Assembly: GCA_003169735.1 (NCBI GenBank)
Contig: PNAP01000031.1
Coordinates: 20,844 to 84,843, forward strand
Source: Chloroflexota bacterium
Lineage (GTDB): Bacteria; Chloroflexota; Limnocylindria; Limnocylindrales; CSP1-4
DNA length: 64,000 nt
Direction: 5' to 3'
Positions 48,801-58,422 of the stretch are shown piece by piece. The notes under the pieces are model-generated. The model made no database searches. It worked only from the letters and a program-made list of their open reading frames with translations, and had not been told where the DNA came from. Made by a program: the position numbers and the translations under genes. Positions within the stretch are counted from its first letter, which is position 1. Each line of letters begins with the position of its first letter.

Positions 48801-50123
48801 TCACGGCTCGAGCGGGTTGAAGAGCAGGCCGGTCGGGGCCTTCGGAAAGAAGTAGGTCGACTTCTGGGGCATCACGCCGCCAACGTCGGCAACGCGGATG
48901 ACGTCCGCTACCGGTGTCGGATCGAGCAGGAACGCGGCATCGGCGCGGCCTTCGTCGACCTGGGCGATGGCGTCCGCGGCGTCCTTCGTGTACGTCACGC
49001 GCTCGCCGCCGACGAGCGCGACGGCGTCGATGCCGGCGAGCGGTCCGAGCGCCGCCGCGAGCACTGCCGCGTCGATCCAGCGGGCGGCTTCCGGGACGGC
49101 CGCGTCCAGCAATGGCGACATCTGGTCGCGCCGGACGGTCAGGATCGCACCGCCGTCCTGCGTCCACACCCCGAACCGGCCACGCCCTCCCGCGCCCGCG
49201 CCCGCGCTCGGCCGAGACATCCGCGCGAGCAGGTCGACCGCGTCCGCGACTCGCTCGACCTGGAAGAGGTCCGCCGCGGCGCCGAGCAGGCCCGCGCCAC
49301 CCGCCGGCAGCTCGTGGATCAGCCGATGGGTCGCGAGGAGGGCCGGGGCATCCGCCACGTCGTAGACGAGCGCGAGCACGTAGTCGTACGGCGGATCGCT
49401 CTCGCAGGCCTGGTTCTTGCTGCGTTCCTCGCGGTAGCGCAGCGCGGTCTCGTAGCGGTGATGGCCATCGGCGATGGTCAGCGGCCGCCCGGTGATAGCC
49501 GTGACGAGCGCCTCTGCCGCACCCGGCGGTTCGCCTTCTCCCGCGGTCGGGCAGGCCCACAGGCGATGGTGGATACCGTCGTGGTCGGTCGCCTCGACGG
49601 TCGGCGCGCCTGCCGTCACCGTGGCGATCACATCCGCGGCCGCCGAATCTTCCTGGACGAAGACGATGGGGCTGAGGTTGGTGCCGGTCGCCTTCAGCAG
49701 CCGGTAGCGATCCTCCTTGGGCCCACTCATCGTCCGTTCGTGGGGGCGAACGTCGCTCTCCGGCCCGAACGCCGCGAGGCGGAGGCGAACCATGGCGCCG
49801 CGGGTGACGCGCTCGCGGCCGCTCCCCGGCTCTCGGTAGCGCATCTCATGGACGTAGACCGACGCCCGCGGATCCTTGCGCAGCGTCCCGTCCGAGCGCC
49901 ACTCAGCGAGCGTCCGGGCTGCCGCTCGATAGCGGCCGTCGGCATCGGCCGGATCGGGGCTGGTGGGCAGTTCCAGGCGGACGGCGTTGCGCGCGTCACG
50001 TTCCAGCAGCGCCTGCTGTTCGGCGGGCGAGATGATGTCGTACGGCGGGCAGAGCACGGCCGCGATGTCAGGCACGCGCGAAGGCTCGTAGCGGAGCGCC
50101 CGAAACGGGCGGACGGTGGGCAT
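48801..50123 (-). CDS. DUF1015-family protein
   Basis: A 440-aa protein. MPTVRPFRALRYEPSRVPDIAAVLCPPYDIISPAEQQALLERD is the DUF1015 opening with the CPPYDxI motif, GRPLTIADGHHRYETALRYREE near residue 205 has the conserved DGHHRY motif, and the chain has the family's usual length. Members are cytoplasmic; a kinase-like role has been proposed for relatives, but function here is unassigned. ATG 50123 is preferred over the track's 50195 because TACCAT is 7 nt upstream. Followed by the GHG-type hydrolase. Confidence 0.88.
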   Translation of the reverse strand: MPTVRPFRALRYEPSRVPDIAAVLCPPYDIISPAEQQALLERDARNAVRLELPTSPDPADADGRYRAAARTLAEWRSDGTLRKDPRASVYVHEMRYREPGSGRERVTRGAMVRLRLAAFGPESDVRPHERTMSGPKEDRYRLLKATGTNLSPIVFVQEDSAAADVIATVTAGAPTVEATDHDGIHHRLWACPTAGEGEPPGAAEALVTAITGRPLTIADGHHRYETALRYREERSKNQACESDPPYDYVLALVYDVADAPALLATHRLIHELPAGGAGLLGAAADLFQVERVADAVDLLARMSRPSAGAGAGGRGRFGVWTQDGGAILTVRRDQMSPLLDAAVPEAARWIDAAVLAAALGPLAGIDAVALVGGERVTYTKDAADAIAQVDEGRADAAFLLDPTPVADVIRVADVGGVMPQKSTYFFPKAPTGLLFNPLEP

Positions 50124-50130
50124 CGCGCGC

Positions 50131-50136
50131 ATGGTA
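50131..50136 (-). promoter_or_regulatory. -10 box TACCAT, leaderless-type
   Basis: TACCAT lies 7 nt before ATG 50123. Confidence 0.55.
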
Positions 50137-50214
50137 CCCGGCGCGGCCGCACGACCCGTGGCAAGGCTCACGACCTCCGGCGGATGGCGACGCACGTGGA
50201 TGGCGCCACTCCCC

Positions 50215-50220
50215 TAGCAT
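50215..50220 (+). promoter_or_regulatory. -10 box TAGCAT, leaderless-type
   Basis: TAGCAT lies 6 nt before GTG 50227. Together with TACCAT on the other strand it makes a divergent leaderless pair 100 bp apart. Confidence 0.55.
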
Positions 50221-50226
50221 CGGCGG

Positions 50227-51168
50227 GTGAAGCCGTTCCGTTTCCTGGCCGATGCGACCGAGGTGGTCGACGGCAAGACGCTCACCGAGCGCGCCCGCCG
50301 CGCCGAAGACCTCGGCTACGACGCGCTCGTCTCGCCCGACCACCTGCTCGAGATGCTGGCGCCGATCCCGGCCATGGCCCACATCGCCGCCGTGACCGAG
50401 ACACTGCGCATCGGGTTCTTCGTGCTCAACAACGACCTGCGGCATCCGGCCGTCGTGGCGCAGGACCTGGCCACGCTCGACATCCTGAGTGGCGGTCGGC
50501 TGGACGTGGGCATCGGCGCCGGGTGGAACGTGCCGGAATACGAGCAGACGGGCATCCCGTTCGATCCGGTCGGCGTCCGTGTCAGCCGCCTCGAGGAAGG
50601 CATCGCCGTCCTCAAGGGCCTCTTCGCCGACGGCCCGTTCTCGTTCAAGGGCACGTACTACACGATCACCGAGATGGACGGCCAACCCAAGCCCGTCCAG
50701 AAGCCGCACCCGCCGTTCATGATCGGCGGCGGAGGCAAACGGGTCCTGTCGCTGGCCGGCCGCGAGGCGGACATCGTCAGCCTGGCGCCACGCATCGCCA
50801 AGAACCGCCGGAGCGATCCTCGCAGCGTCACCTTCGAGGCGACCGCCGAGAAGATCGACTGGGTCCGGGAGGCGGCCGGCGATCGATTCGACCAGATCGA
50901 GTTCAACATCTATCCGTCGCTGTCGGACGTCATCGTGACCGACGATGCCCGCGGTGAGGCGGCCAAGCTCCAGGATCGCGTCAGGGAGCGCACCGGAGTC
51001 GAGATGTCGATCGAGGACCTGCTTCACTCGCCGCAGGTCTACATCGGGTCGCTGGACGGCCTGACCGAGAAGTTCATCGAACTGCGCGAAGTGCTCGGCA
51101 TCACCTCGATCATGGTCGGCGAGATCGAACAACTGGCACCCATCGTGGCGCGCCTCAAGGGCACGTGA
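50227..51168 (+). CDS. LLM-class F420-dependent oxidoreductase
   Basis: A 313-aa TIM-barrel luciferase-like monooxygenase-family protein. DLGYDALVSPDHLLEMLAP near residue 30 and FFVLNNDLRHPAVVAQDLATLDILSGGRLDVGIGAGW near 65 are the cofactor-binding regions, and KPHPPFMIGGGGKRVLSLAGREADIV near 160 the second. It fits the TIGR03621 subgroup thought to use F420. The GTG at 50227 is set by TAGCAT. The substrate is unknown; if correct, it implies F420 synthesis in this organism. Confidence 0.9.
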   Translation: MKPFRFLADATEVVDGKTLTERARRAEDLGYDALVSPDHLLEMLAPIPAMAHIAAVTETLRIGFFVLNNDLRHPAVVAQDLATLDILSGGRLDVGIGAGWNVPEYEQTGIPFDPVGVRVSRLEEGIAVLKGLFADGPFSFKGTYYTITEMDGQPKPVQKPHPPFMIGGGGKRVLSLAGREADIVSLAPRIAKNRRSDPRSVTFEATAEKIDWVREAAGDRFDQIEFNIYPSLSDVIVTDDARGEAAKLQDRVRERTGVEMSIEDLLHSPQVYIGSLDGLTEKFIELREVLGITSIMVGEIEQLAPIVARLKGT

Positions 51169-51224
51169 CGCGCGCGCATGTCCGTGGCGCTGGCCGCAAG
51201 ATTCGACCGATGCGGTGCCTGGGC

Positions 51225-51230
51225 TAGGCT
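51225..51230 (+). promoter_or_regulatory. -10 box TAGGCT, leaderless-type
   Basis: TAGGCT lies 6 nt before ATG 51237. Confidence 0.5.
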
Positions 51231-51236
51231 TGGCCG

Positions 51237-51707
51237 ATGCGGCATCGCCGATCCCGCCTGCGTGTCTTGGCGATCGTCGGATTCGCGGCGTGCCTGGCGG
51301 CCTTTATCTCGGGGTGTGATGAGACGCCGACCTCGAGCGGCGACCTGCTCGACATACCGAGCGCCATGGCCCGCAACGGCGTGACCATCACCAATTCGAT
51401 CGCCGGCGGTTCGGCCTGCCCTTCTCAGGCTCTCGCTGACAACGCGCTCCACCTGACGGTCGCGACTGCCGCCGACCCCCAGCCGCGCGATGTCTATCTC
51501 TACGACTTCCGAGCGGCGAGCTTCGCCTCGACCGACCCGCAGGTGGACGCCTGCGTGACCGAGTACGAGCTTGCCAACGGCGGCCAGACGGCTGACCGGA
51601 TCGACGTGGCACCGTTCCGAGCGATCGGCATGGGCTGGTCCGACGACTTGAAGCGGGACATCCAAGCGGCGCTGCTCGATTCGCTGACGGGGGGCGCGGG
51701 CCAATGA
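51237..51707 (+). CDS. Small lipoprotein of unknown function
   Basis: A 156-aa protein with signal MRHRRSRLRVLAIVGFAACLAAFISGC and a good lipobox (FISGC), so it is likely acylated at Cys27. The mature part is about 130 residues, with YLYDFRAASFASTDPQVDACVTEYELANGGQTADRIDVAPFRAIG; two Cys could form a disulfide. No family recognised. Its stop overlaps the start of the acyl-CoA synthetase gene (ATGA), an unusual partner for a lipoprotein. Confidence 0.72.
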   Translation: MRHRRSRLRVLAIVGFAACLAAFISGCDETPTSSGDLLDIPSAMARNGVTITNSIAGGSACPSQALADNALHLTVATAADPQPRDVYLYDFRAASFASTDPQVDACVTEYELANGGQTADRIDVAPFRAIGMGWSDDLKRDIQAALLDSLTGGAGQ

Positions 51708-53704
51708 GCGGGCACATGAGCGATCACCCGATCTTCGGCCGGGACGTGCCCGAAGCGGCATGGCGCCCTACGCCGGAGCTCCTGGCGAGCAGCCGATTGG
51801 CTCGCTTCCTGCGCGCCTCGGGCGAGCCGGACCTCGAGGCGCTCCAAGCGCACGCCACGGCGGATCCTGCGTGGTTCTGGGGTGCGGCCGCGGCCGACCT
51901 GGGATTCGACTGGCAGCGACCCTTCCGCGAGGTGGTCGATCTGTCCCGTGGCCCCGAATGGTCGCGCTGGTGGATCGGCGGCGCGTTCAACTACGCGGCG
52001 GCAGCCGTCGACCCGCGAGCGACGAAAGATCCCGAGGGCCTGGCGCTCACGTGGGAAGGCGAGGACGGCGAGATCCGGCGGTTGACGAACGCGGAGCTCA
52101 AGCGCCAGGTCGACCGCGCGGCCGGCATGTTCGCCAACGAGGGCGTCAAGGCCGACGATCGCGTGGGCATCTTCCTGCCGCTGCTGGTCGAGACCGTCGT
52201 CGCCGTGCTGGCCCTTGGCCGCCTCGGCGCGATCTACACGCCCATCTTCTCCGGGTATGCGGCACCGGCGGTGGCGAGTCGCCTCAACGATTGCGGCGCC
52301 ACGGTCCTCGTGACGGCCGACGGGTTCCGCCGCCGCGGCGGGATCGTGCCGCTCAAGCAGACCGCCGATGCTGCGGTCGAAGCTGCCCCGTCGGTCGCCC
52401 GCGTGCTCGTCGTGCGCCGCCTCGGCGCATCGGCCCCGGAAACGCCGTGGCGGGATGGAAGGGATCGCTGGTGGGACGAAGCGATGGCGAACCCAGCTGT
52501 CCGCCCGCTGACCGAGGCGCCCGAAACGGACCCCGAAACGCCGTACATGATCATCTACACCTCGGGCACCACCGGCCGGCCGAAGGGCGCCGTCCACGTC
52601 CACGGCGGCTTCCCCATCAAGGGCGCGCAGGATCTCGCCCACTGCTTCGACCTCGGACGTGGCGACACGCTCTTCTGGTTCACCGACCTCGGCTGGATGA
52701 TGGGCCCGTGGGCCATCTCCGGCGCGCTCCTGCTCGGCGCGAGCCTCGTCATCTACGAGGGCACACCCGATTTCCCGGGGCCCGACCGGCTGTGGGCGAT
52801 GGTGGCTCGCCACCGCGTCACCCACCTGGGTCTCTCCCCGACGGTCATCCGTGCCCTGATGGCGCACGGCACGGAGCCGCTGCGTGGCCACGATCGGTCG
52901 TCCCTGCGCGTCCTCGGGTCGACCGGCGAGCCGTGGAACCCCGAACCCTGGTGGTGGTTCTTCCGTGAGGTCGGCGAGGGGCGCTGTCCGGTCATCAACT
53001 ACAGCGGCGGCACGGAGGTCAGCGGCGGCATCGTGTCGTGCAACCCGCTGACGCCCATCAAAGCGACTTCCTTCGGTGGCCCGAGCGTGGGTACCGCCGC
53101 CGATGTCATCGGGCCGGATGGGTCGAGTGTGCGCGGACAGGTCGGTGAGCTGGCCATCCGCCAGCCGTTGCCGGGCATGACGCGCGGGTTCTGGAACGAC
53201 GCGGAGCGCTATCTCGAGGCGTACTGGTCGCGCTTCCCGGGCACGTGGGTGCATGGCGACTGGGCGCGCATCGATGACGACGGCTACTGGTACATCCAGG
53301 GCCGCTCCGACGACACGCTCAAGGTCGCAGGCAAGCGCGTCGGACCGGCCGAGGTCGAGAGCGCAGCGGTGGCCCATCCATCGGTGCTGGAGGCGGCCGC
53401 GGTCGGCGTCCCGCACGAGATCAAGGGCGAGGCCATCGTCCTCTTCTGCGTCCTTCGTCGCGGCGAGACGGATTCGCCAGGGTTGCGCGCCTCGATCTCG
53501 GCGCGCGTCGTGGCGGAGATGGGCAAGGCGCTCAAGCCAGAGGCCGTGATCGTGGTCACGGAGCTGCCCAAGACGCGTAGCGGCAAGGTCATGCGCCGGG
53601 TGGCGCGCGCGGCGTACATCGGTGCGGACCCGGGCGACATCTCGGCGCTGGAGAATCCGCTCGCGGTCGAGGCGATCCGGGCGACCGGCGAGCCGACCGG
53701 GTGA
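51704..53704 (+). CDS. acs: Acyl-CoA synthetase (acetyl-CoA synthetase-like)
   Basis: A 666-aa AMP-forming synthetase. YMIIYTSGTTGRPKGAVHVHGG near residue 283 is the AMP-binding P-loop, STGEPWNPEPWWWFF near 405 and NYSGGTEVSGGI near 430 the adenine/acyl site, WVHGDWARIDDDGYWYIQGRSDDTLKVAGKRVGPAEVE near 515 the hinge, and TRSGKVMRRV near 625 the catalytic Lys. Tryptophan-rich WWWF at the acyl pocket suits a short acid such as acetate or propionate. The start may be ATG 51704 or 51716 (MSDHPIFGRD). It is coupled to the upstream lipoprotein and followed by the SpoU gene after 16 bp. Confidence 0.92.
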   Translation: MSGHMSDHPIFGRDVPEAAWRPTPELLASSRLARFLRASGEPDLEALQAHATADPAWFWGAAAADLGFDWQRPFREVVDLSRGPEWSRWWIGGAFNYAAAAVDPRATKDPEGLALTWEGEDGEIRRLTNAELKRQVDRAAGMFANEGVKADDRVGIFLPLLVETVVAVLALGRLGAIYTPIFSGYAAPAVASRLNDCGATVLVTADGFRRRGGIVPLKQTADAAVEAAPSVARVLVVRRLGASAPETPWRDGRDRWWDEAMANPAVRPLTEAPETDPETPYMIIYTSGTTGRPKGAVHVHGGFPIKGAQDLAHCFDLGRGDTLFWFTDLGWMMGPWAISGALLLGASLVIYEGTPDFPGPDRLWAMVARHRVTHLGLSPTVIRALMAHGTEPLRGHDRSSLRVLGSTGEPWNPEPWWWFFREVGEGRCPVINYSGGTEVSGGIVSCNPLTPIKATSFGGPSVGTAADVIGPDGSSVRGQVGELAIRQPLPGMTRGFWNDAERYLEAYWSRFPGTWVHGDWARIDDDGYWYIQGRSDDTLKVAGKRVGPAEVESAAVAHPSVLEAAAVGVPHEIKGEAIVLFCVLRRGETDSPGLRASISARVVAEMGKALKPEAVIVVTELPKTRSGKVMRRVARAAYIGADPGDISALENPLAVEAIRATGEPTG

Positions 53705-53720
53705 TGACGCGATCTCGGCG

Positions 53721-54551
53721 ATGAGCGACGACCGGCACGCGTCGGTGCTCACCAGCACGCGCAACCCGCGCTTCCGCGCCGCGCTGGAGCTGCGCGAGGG
53801 GCGCGAGCGGCGCCGCCAGGACCGCATCCTCATCGATGGCCTGCGCGAGATCGAGCGTGCCCTGGAAGCCGGCGTGCGCCCGGTCGAGGCCTACGTCGAC
53901 ATCGACCGGATGGGCGGTCCCGGCCTGACCGAGCTGCTCGATCGCCTGGCCGCTGCCGGAGCGGCCATCGTCGAGGTCACGCCGCGACTCCTCGACCGTC
54001 TCGCCTACGGCGATCGCGATGTCGGCGTCGTGGTCGTGGCCGAGACGCCGCACGCCGCCCTGGATGGGCTACGTCTTCCCGTCGAGCCGCTCATCGGCGT
54101 CATCGAAGGGGTCGAGAAGCCAGGCAACCTGGGCGCCATCCTGCGCACGGCCGATGGTGCTGGGCTCTCGGCGCTCATCGTCGCCGAGCCGGGCACGGAC
54201 CTATTCAATCCCAACGTCATCCGCGCCAGTCTTGGCACTGTCTTCAGCGTGCCCGTTGCGGTGGCATCGACCGGCGAGGTGCTGGAGTGGCTGGGCAGCC
54301 GCGGCATCGCTATCGTCGCGGCGCGCGTCGAGGGGGCGGTGGACTACGCCGACGCCGACCTGACCGGGCCGCTCGCCATCGCCCTCGGCAGCGAAGCGCG
54401 CGGGCTGAGCGATGCATGGGCGGAACTCGCCGTCGCCGCGGTCCACATCCCGATGCTCGGCGTCGTCGACAGCCTCAACGTCTCGGCGACCGCCGCCGTC
54501 CTGTTCTACGAGGCATTGCGCCAGCGCCGCGCGAAGAACCGCGCCCGCTGA
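53721..54551 (+). CDS. TrmH/SpoU-family RNA 2'-O-methyltransferase
   Basis: A 276-aa SPOUT methyltransferase. An N-terminal substrate domain (SVLTSTRNPRFRAALELREGRERRRQDRILIDGLREIERAL) is followed by the knot: IGVIEGVEKPGNLGAILRTADGAG near residue 122 (motif 1), NPNVIRASLGTVFSVPV near 155, PLAIALGSEARGLS near 215 (motif 2) and VHIPMLGVVDSLNVSATAAVLFYEA near 237 (motif 3). These enzymes methylate ribose in rRNA or tRNA; the specific target is not evident. ATG 53721 is used rather than the track's 53622, which lies inside the synthetase gene. Confidence 0.92.
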   Translation: MSDDRHASVLTSTRNPRFRAALELREGRERRRQDRILIDGLREIERALEAGVRPVEAYVDIDRMGGPGLTELLDRLAAAGAAIVEVTPRLLDRLAYGDRDVGVVVVAETPHAALDGLRLPVEPLIGVIEGVEKPGNLGAILRTADGAGLSALIVAEPGTDLFNPNVIRASLGTVFSVPVAVASTGEVLEWLGSRGIAIVAARVEGAVDYADADLTGPLAIALGSEARGLSDAWAELAVAAVHIPMLGVVDSLNVSATAAVLFYEALRQRRAKNRAR

Positions 54552-54568
54552 GCGGATCGGCAGGCACG

Positions 54569-55741
54569 CTATTGGACTCGAAGGTCGAGCACCTTGCGGC
54601 CGATGACGAGGCGCTGGATCTGGCTGGTCCCTTCGCCGATCTCGGTCAGCTTCGCATCGCGCAGGTAGCGCTCGACCTTGTATTCCTCGACGTAGCCGTA
54701 GCCGCCGTGGATCTGCACGGCGTTGTTGGTGGCGCGCTGGCTGACCTCGGACGCGAAGAGCTTCGCCTGGGCAGCGGCAAGACCGTAGTCGCGCCCCTGA
54801 TCCTTCAACCACGCGGCGCGATAGACCATCTGGCGAGCAGCTTCGATCTCGGTCGACATGTCGGCGACCATGAAGGCGACACCCTGGAAGGTGCCGATGG
54901 GACGGCCGAACTGCTTGCGCTCGCGCGCGTAGGCGATGGCGGCGTCGAGGGAGGCCTGCGCGATGCCGACCGCCATGGCGCCGATGGAGATGCGACCTCC
55001 GTCGAGGATCTTGAGGAACGTCTTCCAGCCATCGCCGCGACCGCCGAGCATCTGGTCGGCCGGGATGCGGCACTCTTCGAAGAGCAGCTCCCCGGTGGCG
55101 CTTGCGTGGAGGCCCATCTTCTCCTCGAGCCGACCGACGGAGAAACCGGGCGTATCGGCCGGGACGATATAGGCACTTATCTCGGGCGTGCCATCGTCGC
55201 GCGCTCCGGAGCGGGCGGTGACGATGTACGTGGCTGCCTGGCCGGCATTGGTGATGAAGCGCTTGCGGCCGTTGAGCACCCAGTGGTCGCCGGTACCGTT
55301 GGTGGCCATCTCGAATCGGGCGATCGTTCGCGTCCCGCCGGAGTCGGAACCCGCCTCCGGCTCGGTCAGGCCGTACGCACCGAGGACGTGGCCCTGGGCC
55401 ATCGGCCGGAGGTAGCGCTGCTTCTGCTCCGGCGACCCAGCCAGGTGGAGCGGCCCGCAACCGAGCGAAGTGTGCGCGGCAACGATGATGCCGAGCGAGC
55501 CCCAGCTGCGCGACAGCTCCTCGATGGCGATGGCGTAGGCCAGCGTGTCGAGGCCGGCGCCGCCTTCATCCTCGGGGATGTTGACGCCGAGCAGGCCCAT
55601 CGGGCCGAGCATGGCCACGATGTCAGTCGGGAAGCGCCTCTCGCGTTCGTGCTCCTCGATGACCCCTTCGACCTCACGTGCGCAGAAGTCCTGGATCGTC
55701 TGACGCAGCAGGATGTGCTCGGGCGAGAGGTCAAAGTCCAA
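54569..55741 (-). CDS. Acyl-CoA dehydrogenase
   Basis: A 390-aa acyl-CoA dehydrogenase. GAYGLTEPEAGSDSGGTRTIAR near residue 130 and QIHGGYGYVEEYKVERYLRDAKLTEIGEGTSQIQRL near 345 are the two family signatures; the catalytic Glu is in GEGTSQ. The start is TTG (55741), with AAGGAG 7 nt upstream, one of the clearer Shine-Dalgarno sites on the minus strand. It is the third acyl-CoA dehydrogenase in the window and the one whose C-terminus best fits short/branched-chain enzymes; this is only a similarity argument. Confidence 0.93.
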   Translation of the reverse strand: MDFDLSPEHILLRQTIQDFCAREVEGVIEEHERERRFPTDIVAMLGPMGLLGVNIPEDEGGAGLDTLAYAIAIEELSRSWGSLGIIVAAHTSLGCGPLHLAGSPEQKQRYLRPMAQGHVLGAYGLTEPEAGSDSGGTRTIARFEMATNGTGDHWVLNGRKRFITNAGQAATYIVTARSGARDDGTPEISAYIVPADTPGFSVGRLEEKMGLHASATGELLFEECRIPADQMLGGRGDGWKTFLKILDGGRISIGAMAVGIAQASLDAAIAYARERKQFGRPIGTFQGVAFMVADMSTEIEAARQMVYRAAWLKDQGRDYGLAAAQAKLFASEVSQRATNNAVQIHGGYGYVEEYKVERYLRDAKLTEIGEGTSQIQRLVIGRKVLDLRVQ

Positions 55742-55827
55742 TCAGGGCTCCTTGGCGTTGGCGGCGTCGCCTCGGATGGTAGCCCTCCCGACGCGACGCC
55801 GCTGCCGTATGCACCCTCGCTCGGAGG

Positions 55828-58422
55828 CTACGGCGTGTACTGCCAGAGCTCAGCACCGTGCTCGCCATCGTCAGCAGTGAAGTAAAGGGAATCGCCGGCC
55901 TTGAGAAGCGAGCTGGGGCTTGAACTGCCGTTCGGATCGATGTCCGAGATCTGGATGGTGCCACCATCCGTGCCGTCGCTCGTCCACAACTCCATGCCAC
56001 TCGCGGTGTCGGCGGCGTCCTGGGCCGCGAAGTAGAGGGTCCCGCCGAAGTTGGTCAGGCCGGACGGGTTGGCCGAGTACGGATAGCCGGACGAGCTGGG
56101 CCCGAAGAACTTGTCGCTCACCTTGGTCGTGCCAACGACGCTGCCGTCACTCCGCCATAGCTGGTATCCGCAGCAACCGTTCGTGCCATCGTCCGCCGCG
56201 AAGTAGACGGAGCTACCGACGGCCGTCACCTCGCCCAGTCGGCGACCGGTGGCAAATGTGCCGAGAGGCTTGGTGCCCGCCTTGGTGCCGTCGCTCGTCC
56301 AAAGTTGTGGCACCCCGTCGTCTGCCCCGGAGTCGTAAGGGTTGGCGGAGAAGAACAACCTGCCGCCGGCGCTCGTCACGTTGTCGAGCGGGTCGTAGGA
56401 GGAGATCGTTCGCACTCGGCGAGTGCCAGCCGCGGTGCCGTCGCTGGCCCACAGCTGCGAGCTCTCGTACACCAGGTAGAGGGTGTTGCCGACAGCCGTC
56501 AGGCTCGAGTAGCCCAAGCCGAAGTCCTTCGACGAGACCCGGCGCGTGCCTCCCACCGTCCCGTCGGTCTTCCAGAGGCGCACGCTCTCGCCGTAGCATG
56601 GCGAGGGCGCGCAAGGGGTCGAGACCGTGAAGAAGAGCTTGGTTCCGACGCGTGTCAGGTCGCGGATGGATCCCGGCGTGGGCCCGCTCGTGAGGGGCAT
56701 GGTGCCGGGCCCTGTGCCATCGCTCACCCAGAGCGTCCCGACGAGGTCTGTGAAATAGACCTTCCCACCAGCCGAGGCCATGAGGCTCGCGTAACTCAGG
56801 CTGCTGTCCGGGCCGGGCGTCGCATCGGTGACCTGGCCGGTGCCTCCGGGCGTCCCATCGGTCCTCCAGAGTTCCACGCCGTGCGTGCCATCGTCGGCGG
56901 CGAAGTAGAGGAAGCCGCCCTGCGAGGTCGTCGGGGTTTCCTGATAGAAGCTGTGGAGCATCACCGTCTGCGGTTCCGTGCCATCGGTCGCCCAGAGTTC
57001 CGAGCCAGCGCTGAAGACGACGTTCGGCCCGAGGCTGGCAAGCGCGACCGGGTTCGAGCCGAGATCGGCCGCATTGACATCCTTGACGAGCGCGACCGTG
57101 GTGGCCGCAGCATCGCTCGTCCACAGTTCCACGCCGTGGATCCCGTCGTCGGCGCTGAATAGCACTTGGTCACCCACGGTGGTGAAGAAGCGGGGACTTG
57201 AATCGCCGCCGGCGTTGATATCGGCAGCCTGGTCCGTGCCCAGCGGCGTGCCATCACTCGACCACAATTCGTCGCCGTCAGGGCCGACCGCGCTGAAGAA
57301 CAAGGTGGTGCCGATCGCAGCCTGATAGGTCGGCTGGTATGGGTCGTGCGAGGGGATGATGTCCTTGACGACGGTCGTGCCCGGCGCGGTGCCGTCCGAC
57401 GCCCAGAGCTCGCGGCCGTGAATGCCGTCATCGGCGGTGAACGAGACCCGATCGCCGACGGCGATGAGGTTCCGGGGATCCGAAGATCCGGGCGAGGCGA
57501 TGTCCTTGACCATCCTCGTCCCTGTGGATGTCCCGTCGGTGATCCAGAGCTCCTTGCCATGGGTCGCGTCACGAGAAACGAAGAAGACCTCGTTGCCCAG
57601 TGCGACCAGCGACCCCACCTTGTCCGGTCCGGACGTGTCGATGTTCTTGACGCGGTGGGTGCCGCCTTCCGAGCCATCGCTCGTCCAGAGTTGCGAGCCG
57701 TCCGTGCCCGGGTTGGCCACGAAGAACAGCCGGCTTCCCGCGACGATCATGTCGCTGAAGCTGGAGCGGCCACTCGGGGTGACGTCGTTGACGAGGACCG
57801 TGCCCTCGGGCGTGCCATCGCTCGTCCACAGATCGCCGTTGTGATCGAAGTACAGCGTCCCGCCCATCGCGACGAGCTCCATCGCGCGGCCGGGTTTGAT
57901 CAGGACCGTTCCCTCCGGCGTGCCATCGCTCGTCCACAGGCCGTTCCCATTGGAGAAGTAGAGCGTTCCGTCGACATCGGTCAGCCAGTCCGGGAAGAGC
58001 AAGTCGTCGTTGAGGATCGACGTTCCACCGGGCGTTCCGTCGCTGACCCAGAGGGTGTCCCCCGCAAGATTCGAATCTCGGGTGGTGAAGAAGAGCCGGG
58101 AGCCGACTGCGACCGGGTCGATGTCGTAGGCCGGCTTGTCGCTCTCGCCGCAATTGCCGACGGTCTTGACGCGGGTCGTTCCGGGCCCACTGTCGTCCGT
58201 CGTGTAGAGGGCCATCAGATGGCTCCCGTCGCAGGCGAAGAAGTAGGCGGTACCGTCGACATCGGTGATCGCGGCCGGATCCGACCCGGCGGCGGTCGTC
58301 TCAAGGTTCGCGACCATGTGCGGCTGCGAGCTTGCCGAGGCCGGCAGGGCCAGCGCCGTGATGGCGAGTGCGGCTGCGAGCATGGCGGTGCCAAATGAGT
58401 AGCGGACGTGCTGTGTCTTCAT
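55828..58422 (-). CDS. Secreted ELWxSDGT-repeat protein (beta-propeller-like)
   Basis: An 864-aa exported protein. MKTQHVRYSFGTAMLAAALAITALALPASASS is the signal. The rest consists of about sixteen repeats of roughly 48 residues, each containing LW(T/A/V)SDGTxxGT followed by a (V/L)FF(S/T) or LYF strand: for example LWVSDGTPGGT, LWTSDGTPEGT, LWRTDGTPGGT, LWKTDGTVGGT. The number and spacing of repeats fit two stacked beta-propellers. Such ELWxxDGT proteins occur widely outside the cell in soil bacteria and have no firm function. ATG 58422 replaces the track's 58893. Confidence 0.85.
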   Translation of the reverse strand: MKTQHVRYSFGTAMLAAALAITALALPASASSQPHMVANLETTAAGSDPAAITDVDGTAYFFACDGSHLMALYTTDDSGPGTTRVKTVGNCGESDKPAYDIDPVAVGSRLFFTTRDSNLAGDTLWVSDGTPGGTSILNDDLLFPDWLTDVDGTLYFSNGNGLWTSDGTPEGTVLIKPGRAMELVAMGGTLYFDHNGDLWTSDGTPEGTVLVNDVTPSGRSSFSDMIVAGSRLFFVANPGTDGSQLWTSDGSEGGTHRVKNIDTSGPDKVGSLVALGNEVFFVSRDATHGKELWITDGTSTGTRMVKDIASPGSSDPRNLIAVGDRVSFTADDGIHGRELWASDGTAPGTTVVKDIIPSHDPYQPTYQAAIGTTLFFSAVGPDGDELWSSDGTPLGTDQAADINAGGDSSPRFFTTVGDQVLFSADDGIHGVELWTSDAAATTVALVKDVNAADLGSNPVALASLGPNVVFSAGSELWATDGTEPQTVMLHSFYQETPTTSQGGFLYFAADDGTHGVELWRTDGTPGGTGQVTDATPGPDSSLSYASLMASAGGKVYFTDLVGTLWVSDGTGPGTMPLTSGPTPGSIRDLTRVGTKLFFTVSTPCAPSPCYGESVRLWKTDGTVGGTRRVSSKDFGLGYSSLTAVGNTLYLVYESSQLWASDGTAAGTRRVRTISSYDPLDNVTSAGGRLFFSANPYDSGADDGVPQLWTSDGTKAGTKPLGTFATGRRLGEVTAVGSSVYFAADDGTNGCCGYQLWRSDGSVVGTTKVSDKFFGPSSSGYPYSANPSGLTNFGGTLYFAAQDAADTASGMELWTSDGTDGGTIQISDIDPNGSSSPSSLLKAGDSLYFTADDGEHGAELWQYTP

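Noticed and set aside
51500-53833. 777-aa minus-strand ORF
   Set aside because: Antisense shadow of the acyl-CoA synthetase, an effect of high third-position GC. The plus strand carries all AMP-binding motifs.
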